64,000 nucleotides of DNA, taken from contig JAKNDB010000087.1 of NCBI GenBank assembly GCA_024305405.1, forward strand, positions 3,598,501 to 3,662,500, written 5' to 3'. Under the pieces are notes generated by a model. The model was given only the letters and a program-made list of their open reading frames with translations. It was not told the origin of the DNA and did not search any database. A program made the position numbers and the translations under genes. Within the stretch, counting starts at the first letter, position 1. Every line of letters begins with the position of its first letter. Source of the DNA: Dirofilaria immitis. Taxonomy: Eukaryota; Nematoda; Chromadorea; Rhabditida; Onchocercidae. Below are positions 25,789 through 38,160 of this stretch, one piece after another.

Positions 25789-28700
25789 TCAATTAATGCT
25801 TTTCACTTTCATGCTGAGATGAGTCGGCGTTCTAGCAATATTTGAAAAACTGCGGACTTTGATAAGACCTTGGCTAAGCAACGGGATCGAATCAGTAGAT
25901 CGTGATGGCATTAATCCACTTTTTCCGTTTAAAAATGATGTTGAACGGGACATCGAGCACATTGCTGTGGAATGGCGCAATTTTGATGATGATGGTGATG
26001 CTAAAATTGAGTCATTTTATAATCTTTGACATTTTACTTCAAAAAGTTAGGTACTTCAGTACGATTTATAAAAAATTGTTATAATAATAGACAAATATGC
26101 AAACCATTTGACTTATCTGAAGCAGCTGGAGTCTTTCCAGCAACTAAACCTGTGGGAGGCTTTGCAGCCAAAGTTGTTGAATTTCTACGATTTGCTGGGC
26201 GACGAGATTTAATCGTCATCTCAGCACTGCTTCTGCGGTTTGTCGATGGCAAAGATATTTTGACTGCTTCTGTTGTTATCTTATCTTTTACATCCACTGA
26301 AATTTTGAAAAAAAAAGAGAAATTTGAAGTAGATACTCTTAAATGACAATTATTTGCCATTTAAGCACAATCGAAGTGTTGAACTTTTGAAAAAAAAAAG
26401 ACAATGAAGCTTATCAATCAAACACTTGATCAAATAATATATATTAAACGAAAATAGTAACAATATTTGCTATTTTGTGAAGTAGCCATCGGAAGCCGTG
26501 ATCTTCGTTCTTCATTTGTAGTTCTGAAGTTACGTGGCATCGGACTTGGACTACGTTGTGTGACAACAACCTGTGGTTGTGGCCGAACAACAGCAGTTTT
26601 GGGACGCTGAATATATGTGCGCCAAGAACCATTTTCCAAACAGTCGGAGTCTTTGTCACTGGAAATATAAATTTTCAGCGATGTACAATCATATTATATA
26701 GATGAAGGAGAAAAGGATAAATTTAGGAATGAATTATTTTCTTATTAGGAAATAATTAACTATTAGGTCAGTCAACACTTATATCAATTGCAATAACATA
26801 CCTGATCTTTTTACCACTAAGACACTCATCTGTAATACCGTTGCTTGCTTCATCTACAGCTTCCGTTTTCTTCTGACTCCAAATCTCATTCTCGGCTTTC
26901 TGTTTCAATTCATCTGATTTATCACTCTTAATTCGAGTCTCAGTTCTGGATAATTCACATGCATACTAAAAATTCAAAAAAGAAGTCAGCTGTTTATGAC
27001 ACTTGTACAGCGAGCGCTATGCTGTTACACACGGCTGATCGTTCTAATCAGCTAAAGTCTGATAACGAAAATAAATTCCACAAAAATCAAAATATGAAGA
27101 AAAATTATAATTGAAGTCTGACGAAATATGCCACATATTTACTATAAATACCTACTGTTTGAATTAATTGTCGCGTTGACGAACTCTGCTCTTTGGAAAG
27201 CAATTCTCGAATGATTCCCTCTACTCGTCGCAAAATCTCTTCATCTTGAGGCAAATACAAATTTGCTTTTATTTTTGAAAACATATGACACAACTGCAGT
27301 CTGAAAAGTATTTTATAATGAGATTCTGAGATCTTCAAATTTTTAAAATCGTTATTTATTAAGATTCTCATTGGAAATAGGAGTAAAAATATTCATTCTA
27401 ACTTAGCATCGAAACCAATTCTAAAATTTCATTTTTTCAAAGGTATATGAATCCGAAAATTATAATTAATAAAGGAATTGAGTTAATTTCCGCTTTCAAT
27501 ATTTCGCACTAATTTACTCGCACTTACTATATCAAATATTTATCATAAAATCGTGCCATTTCATCAAAAATACATGAATGAAATCGAGCAAAAATAACGC
27601 ATCATAGAATTTTAGAGAATAAAAGCAAGCAAGAAATAACGGATCATAGAATTTAAGCATTAAGCAATTTCTTTTTAAAAATTAGTCGAAATTTTGTAAA
27701 TTAAAATTAACATAAGTATATCAATTCAGTGGGCAAAGACTTACATTAAAAACCAAATAATTACCTAATGCTTATTACTTTGTCATTTGCCATGTCTAAA
27801 ATTGGAGCCAAAAATGCTCATGAAAAAATTTGCGACTGAAATTGGCAATAATTTCCGGGATCATATCCAAAAATAACCGACGTCGATGACAATTTTGATG
27901 CTTTGCGACTGCTATAACTTTTTAAGTTTCCAATTTGTTCATGAACAATCAATTGATTATATGCAATACAAAATTAAATTTCCAAAACTTTGCACATTTC
28001 TCTCTTTAATGAGAAATAAGATTTGGGCAATAGATTTTCATACAAATTTCAAATTAATGAATCGAATTACAATGAATGAAAAAGTCGATAATAGACTGGC
28101 GATCAGCTTTGCTTGGATTTTCTCTCATAAATAACAGAAGTGTAAGTGAAGCAGCGATACGACATGGAATCGCCCGCTGAAACTTATTAATATTAGAATA
28201 ACGAAATTAAAAATAATTTAAATTTCCTCAAAACGTCTGAAATATTTGGAACTGTCGAATCTCATAGACATATAACTACCAACAGTGGAAGGGGAAAAAG
28301 ATGCTTATCAAATTTTAACATATTCTGTAATACAGAATTTGCTTCCTGTTTCAATCAGAAATTTATTCAGCAGGTATACTATCATTTTAAGAAGCGTATC
28401 CAAACTTAGTTATGATGTAAAGCAAAATTTTATATCAAAAAATTAAGTTCAACTGAATTTTTGAAAAACAATAATTTATGCAGAAATTTTACCGTCGTTA
28501 GCACTTCTTGTTTGAGCATTGGAACGAAAGAGATGAAAAGATCCTTAATGGGAATCAAATACCGTAATATTGCAATATTTTGTAGATAGGAGTGATGAGC
28601 TCGCCAGGAGCTGGTCTTACGTATCAGCCGATTGCATCCTATTATAATATGATCCAACTGTAATCTGCTAATCTTCTGAAATCAGAATTATGTAAAAAGA

Positions 28701-31700
28701 GACTGATGTTTTGCTTTATATTACGTCAACAAATGTTCAAAATCTGTTTTGTTCAAATTGACATGAGACCTTTTTATAGTTCGAATGATATGAGAAACGA
28801 CATTAGCAAACATTCCTTGAATATTAAACCAAATAAATTTCGCCAATTCTTGAGAGTTTAAAAATGAAATAAAATTCACGGAAGAATTTATAACTTTTTT
28901 TGTATAATTTTCGGACTACTCTTAAAATATCAAAAAGTTCTTACACAATTATTTTGTTCGGAAATACATCTGTAGAGTACTGGAAGAATCCGATCAAGAC
29001 TACCAGTTAAGTGTCCGACGACTTCAGCACAACTTCCGCGAATCAGTTCAAAAATGGTGGTAATAAAGCTGGTTCATTCGGCATCAACTTTACAACCTAA
29101 AATTTGTGAATAATAATTGGTGCAGAAACATTTTTGTTTTTTAAATTATTCGGATAAATCAAATTCAATAGATCAAATTTTTTTGTTCCTTAATTCAAAC
29201 CTCGTGAAATCCTGCAGCCACTGCAGATCGTATATCATCATCTGGATCAGAACAAAAACTTTCCAAAATTAGTAACAAACGATCCTTGAAATTTTTACCG
29301 TATCTCAATATCATGTACTGCAAAGTAAAGTAATGATCTTTTTCAAAATTGCAGAAAAAATCTTACTCCTACCGTAAGAATCAAATCACTAAATCTCGAA
29401 AGCATCAAAGTTCAATTGTGTCTTAAAAAATATAGCAATTAAAAAATGAGGCAAGTAGAAAAAGTTGAAGACGAGAAAGAATAGAGGTGACAACAGATTA
29501 TTTGCAGTTGTCGTCTTCTTATCAGATCTTCAAAAGGAAAGGAAAGCAACAGTCTTGCAGGTGTGAAAAGAAGCAATGCTAATGGCTCTAAGCTCAATTT
29601 TTTTCCTTTTAGAATAATATATAAATTAGAAAATAATACACATACAGGGAAATTATAGGCACACATACGTCTGACGGATGTTTGTACATCTGATGGAGTC
29701 TCGTTACTATCATTGGATGAGAAACATTGTGACAGATTGGCGATTCCAACGTAAGTGTCTAAAAACCAGTTGTGGTCGCGTGTTGTCAACACATCCTGAA
29801 AAAGATTCACTGTGATTCCTGAGATTTAGGATTGTAGAGTGTCGTTTGAAGATTTTTTAAAAAACAAAGAAATCGCTTATTTAATTACTCTAATTTCTTG
29901 AATTTAAGATTCATGAAAAGGACCTAGAACTCAAGAAATCAGATTATTCAGTAAGCGATTCTGATGGTTTTTTTCTCCCTCTTCACATAAGCTTATATTC
30001 CTTTCAAATAATATCATAAAATGCATATTTATATTAAGTTGAAGATGATATTAAATATTCTTTGCTTAATCACTATTTCCTCTTCCTGTATAAATACCTG
30101 TAATAAATCTATCCATTCGCCAAGATTTTTAGCTACCACATTAAGTGTTTCATCTTGAGCAGTTATCGCTTGCTCTATAGAACGTCGCAAGAGTGGAACG
30201 ATCGAATATTTGCGTTGATCTGCAAAATATTGAAGTTTAGCGAAGAATAAAAGCAAAGAATTGAGAAAAAAATGACATTTAATGAAGTTCAAAATGAGTT
30301 CGTTCCTGCTATTGTTCTATAAATTGAATCAATGATTAAATAATATAGAGATCAAATGTTTCCTAGTTAAGAAATCATTTACAATCAAATCACTCATTAG
30401 ACCGAATAACTTTATTATAAAAAAGCTTAATAATTTTATCACAAATCATAAATCGAAATGTTTGCAATTAATAATCCGCATATGTTGCTTCCATAATGGC
30501 GGTAATGGTTATGTAAACATTGTTCGGATATAAAATAATTTCTCAAGAAGAAAAGAATCTAACCTTTTGATATGAATGGGATGCAAAGAGCGATGTTGTT
30601 CAGTGCCGCCTCACGTGTTCCAACTTCAGTATCTTTGCATAGTTGCACCAAACAGGGCACTAACGTTAATGTACAATCACTCGGATTTCTTAACATTTCT
30701 CGATTAATTTTGTTTATCGTTTTCTATATCTATCAGGAGCCTATATTCTTCTCTTAAGAAGCCTAGATATTTCTCTTGCGCACAAAATTGTTTAATAATA
30801 GGAATTTAAGTATATTTACACAAATAATTCGGAAAATTCAAAATTTGCAAATTTTAATTCCAATTGATTGTTTTAAAACGAATTATGATTACAAAGATAA
30901 ATAGCATAAATTTTTAGGCAAGTTTTTGCTTAAAAAAAAATTTAAGCAATAGATTTCAACACTCAGAAAAAATATTGACTACCTTAACGATTCGGCAACA
31001 ACTCCTAGATGTTGAGCCATCGAGCTTCGAACATTCGAATTGGGATCATTACAAAGCATTTGAACACAAGGTAAGATATCATGTCGAATACTGCAAAAAT
31101 ATCATTAAACAGATAAAAGAAGAATATAGGATGTAGTATCATTTGAATTAGCACAATACGGCAACCTGAAGTCTAATAGTAAATAGTGATACGAATCAAT
31201 TTTCAATTTTCTAGTTGCAATTGTCTTGAAAATATCATCTTGTTTCTTAACAAAAGTAATGGGCTGGAAAGTTGAGAAATGAAAAAAACTTTCAGCAGAA
31301 AATATAATCTTTGTAGGAAGTTATCAGCAAAAAAAGGATATTAAGAATAAATATATCCTCATTTTTTAGATATATATTTTACATTTTACCAGCAATTTTT
31401 CTTTTTGTGCGATAAGCATTTCTCTCGAAAACAAATAGCTGGGAAAGAATAATTTTGTTTATTATAGTTCCATTCAATAGTTAAGTAATTGGTATGTTTG
31501 AAGATATCATTTTTTTCATACTGATAATTTTTATCTTGTAAAAGATGAAAAAAGAACCGACTCAGTAGGTTCTAAATTTGCGCATAATTTATTAACTAAT
31601 TTGGTCGCCAACACACGTCGCTGTGCTCGTTGTGATGTTTCAGCTTGTGAAATAGTTAGTGGTATAACCTATAATTGAATAAAAATATTATTGTAACCTA

Positions 31701-33992
31701 TAATTTGAATAAAAATATTATAACTATTTAAAAAATTTTTCAAAGTAACTAAATTTATAACTTTTAAAAACAGAAATAACTTTTTAATCAAATTTATAAG
31801 AATGGAAATTATCACTTTGATTTTTATTAAATATCTAACTATCATTCTCTTATTCCTTGTAAATAGTTATTGCCGCTACAGTAAAACAATACTTCCATAA
31901 TATATCTAAATTTTTCTCTGAAATTTTAAAATTAATAACTGTAATCAATCAGAGCTTATTCATTTTTCGATGTTCTCATTATTAGCAATATGCTCCTTAT
32001 CATTTCATCATCATGACCATGATATAATCAGAAAAAGAAAATTGGTTGCAGATAAAATTATTAGAAAAAATGAAATTCAAGAAAAATTACTAACACTTGA
32101 TAAAGGTAAACAAACAGTAAAAGAACTTACAAACTGCTTGAGTTGCGATACAGGCGTCTGATCGATTACTTCAACAAGCGTTTCTAACCATGCTGCTGCC
32201 GTTACTGAACAACAATATAATCTCTGATGCTACCACGTTGTGTGAAATCAAATTTAATATTGAAAGTTTTTTTGTGATGTGGACAACTAATTTGTTAGTT
32301 CATATGGACTTCACTTTATTCACAGTGAGTTATTCACTGGTAAATTAGCTGTAATTGTAGATAGTGAAAACAGGAACAAGATCAATTAACATACTAATCT
32401 TCATCAAGTAGTTCACACTTGATGCGAAAAAAAAGCCTAAACAGTTTATAATGAAATCATATACGTCGTAAAGATAAGGAAAAGGAAATGGAAATCTACA
32501 CGAATAAACTAATGATACTATGAAAGTGATTTCGAAAATAAATAAATAAAATGAATGAAACTTACAATTGTCTTTTGCTGCGCCGCATTCTGCAATATAC
32601 CATTGAGAATCACGTCATTTATACGTCTAAAATTTTACTTACCCTTCGCTAAATTTATTTTTTGTTATTGAAATAATCGCTTTATTACTTTATTTTTTAT
32701 TTTTTATAGAAGAAATAAAAAATGATAGTTTGCATATTTTGAAGTGGAAAAGAGAAAACAATGATATGGGAACATTAATGAAGGATTAAAATTAGAATAG
32801 AAAAAACACTTTAATAAACACCATAAAATATGAATTGCTTTCGCTCTCAATTTCTATGACTAATTCAAGAGACATATTTTGACTTGAGTAAGGAATGGCT
32901 AAATAATTATAAAATTTTGTAGTGTTTCAAAATCTTTGCAAAAGAGCTCACGGAATATGAGTTGTGAGTTTGCTATTTCGATAAATATTTTTATAGGTGA
33001 CAGCTGCTTCACATTGCACATCCAAGTTCGAGCATTCCTCATCCAGTACTTGCTGTATAGCATTACGAATATGTACAATTTTCAAGTTACTATAAATTAT
33101 AGAAATCAAATGTTCTCCGCTATTTCCAACTACTGCCCAGTCTCTTTCCCGTTTCAAAAGATGACTGAATTTACAGATTGTTCCACACAAGTTATACCTT
33201 TCATAAAAGATAATCCGTTCACTAAAGCTAATTAATAACTGAAATATGTTTATAATACATAATAACATTCATTCCTAATGATGTTATTATATAATGTAGA
33301 AGAGTTCTCTTTCTAGGACTTTCGATACTAAATGTGACCTTGAAAGATCAATAATTACTATCGACAAACATGAATACAAGTAGGTAAAATCCACTGAATA
33401 CAAATAGATTAATTTCTGGGATCCAGTGAATATTGAAGCTAACCTGAACAACTGGCATGACCTTCTCGATTACTTCGTTTCCATCGGTCTCTAGCAAATC
33501 GTTTAGTGTTCGAATTATCGACAGTTTCTGTATTTCCCGCCCAGTTCTGAAATTCAATCACAATGCAAATGTTCTCACCATAATATTTATTACATTTTTT
33601 AAATCATTCGTTTAGGTTAAACAGTATTTCAGAAGTTTCAAAAGCATCTGTAGTGGGAATTGCAGCGAAGAGAATGGAGTGAAATTTTAAAATAACTGAT
33701 GATCCAAATAAAGTTCAGATTTTTTTCTAAAGAATTCAAAAATTTAAATGGATTTGTCTATTCAGTAAAATAATCTAGAAATGATTTAGAAGATAGTCAG
33801 AAGCAGCGTGAACATTAAGCCTTGAATTGCGAGAAAATTGTAACACTTGAGAATATTGATTGCATCATCGACCGGTGATTGAAGAAGATCGGCAAGATCC
33901 GGATCATTTGTCGCATGTAATAACGATTCCCAGTCAATCGCTTTTTCGCATCGTTGAGTTTCTTCATCTTTCTCAACTTCCGTATTACTCAT
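25789..33992 (-). CDS. PPP4R4: Protein phosphatase 4 regulatory subunit 4-like HEAT-repeat protein (PPP4R4/PP4R4)
   Basis: PPP4R4 binds the PP4 catalytic subunit in the cytoplasm; its substrates are poorly known. The start at 33992 (MSNTEVEKDEETQRCEKAID) is followed by about fifteen exons of HEAT repeats. Matches to the family in order: a repeat ending VIEKVMPVVQ (33440-33550); VIPLTISQAETSQRAQRRVL (about 31570-31670); CNDPNSNVRSSMAQHLG (31010-31090); a repeat with VGTREAALNSIALCI (30570-30690); MCAYNFP (about 29650-29690), the family's most recognisable string; a repeat ending DDDIRSAVAAGFHE (29190-29320); and LYLPQDEEILRRVEGIIREL (27170-27300). The tail (26430-26640, 26090-26310, 25789-25995) is Ser/Arg/Pro rich, as in vertebrate PPP4R4, and the last three exons join in phase to the TGA at 25789. 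A frame break lies at the A-run 29050-29054. The similar subunit PPP4R1 was considered but lacks the MCAYNFP context. Confidence 0.82.
31665..31721. repeat. 29-bp tandem duplication across a PPP4R4 3' splice site
   Basis: Two near-identical copies (31665-31691 and 31694-31721, one base difference). Read on the minus strand each contains ATTATAG followed by GTTA, so the acceptor of the exon starting VIPLTISQ is present twice, 29 bases apart. Confidence 0.85.
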
Positions 33993-36900
33993 TTTGCTCA
34001 GTTTGAATCGTTCTTCAATGAGTCGTTCAGAGAGTGATGATCTATAAACTAAAAAATTGGATCCGCTTTTGTAAAATATTTCATATTCGATCGCCGCAGT
34101 ATTTGATCATCATTTTTATGGTTTTTAGTAATTCTGAAAATTCCTGAATTAGTGAAATTCAAAATGCAGAAGATTCACAAAAAAATTTATAAGAGTGAAT
34201 TAAAAAATATTAATGATATAATTGTTTTGATCACTTCAGCTTCTTTTATTAGAAAAGATAGCAACTCAAGAGGGATAAAAATAGAAACTAGAATAATTAA
34301 AATAGAGACTCATAAGTGATAATATTAATCGAAAGAATGATTCTATTTGAAATGCAAAACTACTTTTCACTATTTGTGGCTTATATGAAAAGGCATGAAA
34401 TAAATGCTTCATTATGCTTCATCTTCGATAATAAGCGCAATAAGATAGTGTACGTTGGGAATTAGAATCAATGACAAATGGATCGAGTAGGACGAAAGAT
34501 AAAAATATAAGATGAGAATAAGTGAAAATAGTAAAGTACTTTTTATAAACGAAGCTATATATATGTTTTTGCGTATCCGGTTCAAGTAAACATCAACGGC
34601 TAGCATTTGAAAATGATCTGCCTGAAGATTTTCTTCTAACTCTCACTTTTTTACTGCTTATCTCAAACTATATTACAAATTACAGCGAAATAATGTCGAC
34701 TAACGAAATCGCAAGTTGTAACAAAAGTGAAGGAGAAGGGAAGAATGGGAGAGATAATTGAACAAGCAAAAGAAAGATTTATATGGTTGAAAAGAAAAAA
34801 CATATGAATCAAATAATTTTACAGCTATTTTATAGAAAATACAGAAATCCTTGCATGTTTGGCAATTTACGCTAAATAAAAGAAAAAAACCTAACTCGAA
34901 TTAGGAGCGTTTGTATTTTGAAGGAAGAAATTTTTAAAAGAAAGAACGAATCAAAAATGAATTGAAAAGTATAATAGAGAATGGGAAGAAAGTCAAGGTT
35001 TCAAAATACGGACATAAATGAAAACGCTGCAAGAAGCATCTGATTGTTATTATCATTTACTATCACCATTCATATTATGAAATTGTGATAATACATCATA
35101 TCAGATGAATTCATTTTTATTGAAAATAGTTCGATGAACTTAAGCTGAGAAGTTAGTTGATATTGCAGAATATTGATGATAGAGAATAAGTATGATGGAA
35201 CTAACTAATCCAAAATAAAGATGAAATAATTTTAAACAGTAGTAAATATTTTTCTTGATATGACAGTCCAGTTGATAGATCACCTGTTATTGGATCAATT
35301 CAGTTGAATGTCCATTACTGATATCAGCTATTGGCTTTCTCTAACTTCTTGCAATTCTCTAATCTCATTGCTTTTCTTTTTCACTTCTATGCGCTCTATA
35401 AAAAAATGTGCAATTTGATATGCAAATATACCTGCTAAATTGTTAATGCTAGTTGCTGATGAAATGTAGAGTTTTCAGATTGATACATTTGCTAAAGGGA
35501 TAGCTTCTTGATTAATTATGAAGTACTCCAAATTTATGCGAAGCTTCAACATCATCCGAACTTGCTAATCATAGCGATGGCAAACTTGATGAGTGAATTT
35601 CCAGAATGATTTAATGATATCATATCGAATAGCTATTACTAAGGAACTATGATGATGATGATTACTTTGAAGAGTAAATAAATACAGGTAGAATAGCAAT
35701 AAATAATAAATTTTGAATAAAACAATCTTTCACGTATTACTTCAAATCAATTGAGTATAACGATAAGAAGTGATAAGATGAAATAAAGCTCAATACTTGA
35801 GGAGTAGGGAAACCACAGTTGCTATTTGAAGTTACTTTGTGATCGAGAATTTGTGAGTATATATGTTGTTGTCTATTAGGTAGTCTGTTTCTCTCAAAAT
35901 TCATTTCATTTCTCCCTCTTGCTAGCGAGAATGATTTATGATTGTTAGTAGTAACAGAAATGATGACTATGCAACGAACTAATGGAAGTAACATTAGTTT
36001 AATATTAACATTATGAATGTTGTTATCAAGTGAGTTCCTATACAACCAATAACAACAAATGTTGTGGGGAAGGAAATGCGCCAAAGTTTCGCAGTACCAA
36101 CAACTTCTTTCTGATCGTGACAAACTTGACGTGGGTAACTCTTTTCCCCTCAGTCCCCACAGATTTCTTCAATTTTTTGTTTCTCGGATTTTGAAAGAAC
36201 CTCAAACTCAAACTTGGATAATTAAACCTTTGTTACGGTAACATGATAATACATCAACGAATGCAATGATCAAAATCAATCATACAATTTCAAAAATATT
36301 AGTAAAACAAGTTTAATTATGATAGCATAATTCAAGAAAAAATAAGAGATTAAAAGAAAGACGCTCGACTTGTTGCATAAACCAGCTTCGTCAATGGACT
36401 ACTGTATAACGGTTTGATGATTAGGACCCTCTTCTTTCGTGAGTGGAGAATCCTGATACAATTGTGAATCCTGATACAATCCTCATATAAAGAATAGGGA
36501 AATTTTAGCATGTTGAGAGTACAGCTCATAGACAAAGGAGATAATTTTTGCTTACATCGTACAGTAAAATACTACGTACAACATATACCTCTTCGTGTGA
36601 AATCCAACACAAAGGGAAGCATTGAATTTCTGATTTTCTAGTTTTCCTCGTAATTTCAACAACGCCAGTATGAAAGTTATTTGAGCTTAGTAACTTCCGA
36701 GTTTTAGAGCAATTCAGGAAATATTTTTGGAGTGATATCTTATCTGGTCATGCAATCAGCATTATATTGATCAACTGTTAAGATTGGATACATTACTCCG
36801 TGTTTCTGATGCACTCAACAATAAAATCGAAGTTGCATATCTATTAAGAAATTAAAATTTTTAAAAGTAGGAAATATGCTAAACGATATTGAATCTTCCT

Positions 36901-38160
36901 TGCTAACTTTTTACTTTCTTATTTTTTACTCGTTCTAAACAATTTTTATTGAACTAATTACTGATTTGCAATAATTAGCTGAAGCCATAATTTAGGTGAA
37001 TAAAAAATCAAACAATAGATAAATAATAAATATCTATGGTAAAAAGCAAGAACTGAAGGAATTGAAATCTGTTGTGTAACAGAATTGTTTGGAAGATCGC
37101 AATCTCAACGAGTATGATTGCTTGTTGGACAGTTTTTACTTTTATGATTGCAATCACGTTATTTGCCATCAGTAAACAAGTTTGTTGATTTTTTTGTTTG
37201 CATGGACAAATTCTAATTTGAATACTTTATTAAATTTTCTACTAATTCCTTTTTACTTTCTTATTTTTTTATAAAAAAATCAAAATTCAAAAGGTCAATC
37301 CCAGAGGGAATAAAGACCAACGAATGAAGTAGATGAATTATCATCATCATCACTATTCCAAAGATAAGGTTGCAAAATATTTTCAACAATAAAAATTAAT
37401 GTTTTCCATCATTGTCAATACTCATATGTATTGTCTCTACTTGACGACTTATAAAATCCTTCCTTTACAAATAATTGGCAAAACGCTTATTATCTTTCTT
37501 ACTTGACCTCATGAATTCAGCTCCTCTCCTCAAGAGAGTACAGTAGCCTTAAAATAAATGAGATCAATGATTTCACATCGCCTTTCAACCAATTTTTGTG
37601 AAAGAGGTGGGCTCGAAAATCACCCGACAACTGCGAAGCAGGTAAGATAGGACAGTTAGCGGTGTTGACTCATTTGGTTCGTTCTTTTGACAGTCTCGTA
37701 GAGTATAGAAGAATGAAATCATCAGAAGGCGACATATCTGATCAACGATCGCTTATGACATAGAATTCTTCCTTATAATTTTTATTCTCACTTTTACTTA
37801 CTCATTTATCCATTCTATTCGATGCCACTTCCTTATTAATTTATTAATTTTTTTATTAATATTACAGACATACTTATGCCTGAATTATAATTCATTAGGA
37901 ATCAACGAAAGAAGTCATTTCGTGGTGGACTTTGGATTTGACACTAAGTGGTATTTTTTCGTCTTTCAACATTTTCATTAATCATTTGATGACGCTATTC
38001 TAGTTTTATTATAATTTGCTGCTTTTAGATGAGAAATATTGTTGAATTTATTTCTTAAAAGACGGAAAATATATTGATAAAGCAGGTAACGTTATTCTTT
38101 TTATTGATGAATTCAACATTATCCTTTTCATTGAGGAATTATCGATATTCTGAGATACGC
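33993..38160. other. Intergenic between divergent PPP4R4 and TSC2 genes
   Basis: About 4.2 kb, the likely shared upstream region of the minus-strand PPP4R4 gene and the plus-strand TSC2 gene. It contains a short 18-bp-period duplication near 36446-36481 and a relatively G/C-rich patch (about 37560-37740), but no exon I can support. The 128-codon minus-strand open frame at 35737-36123 has no family similarity or splice context. Confidence 0.55.

Noticed and set aside
35737..36123. 128-codon open frame on the minus strand, the second longest single frame in the window
   Set aside because: No similarity, no trans-splice site, low-complexity residues and no conserved neighbours; at this base composition chance frames of this size occur when stop-rich sequence lies on the other strand.
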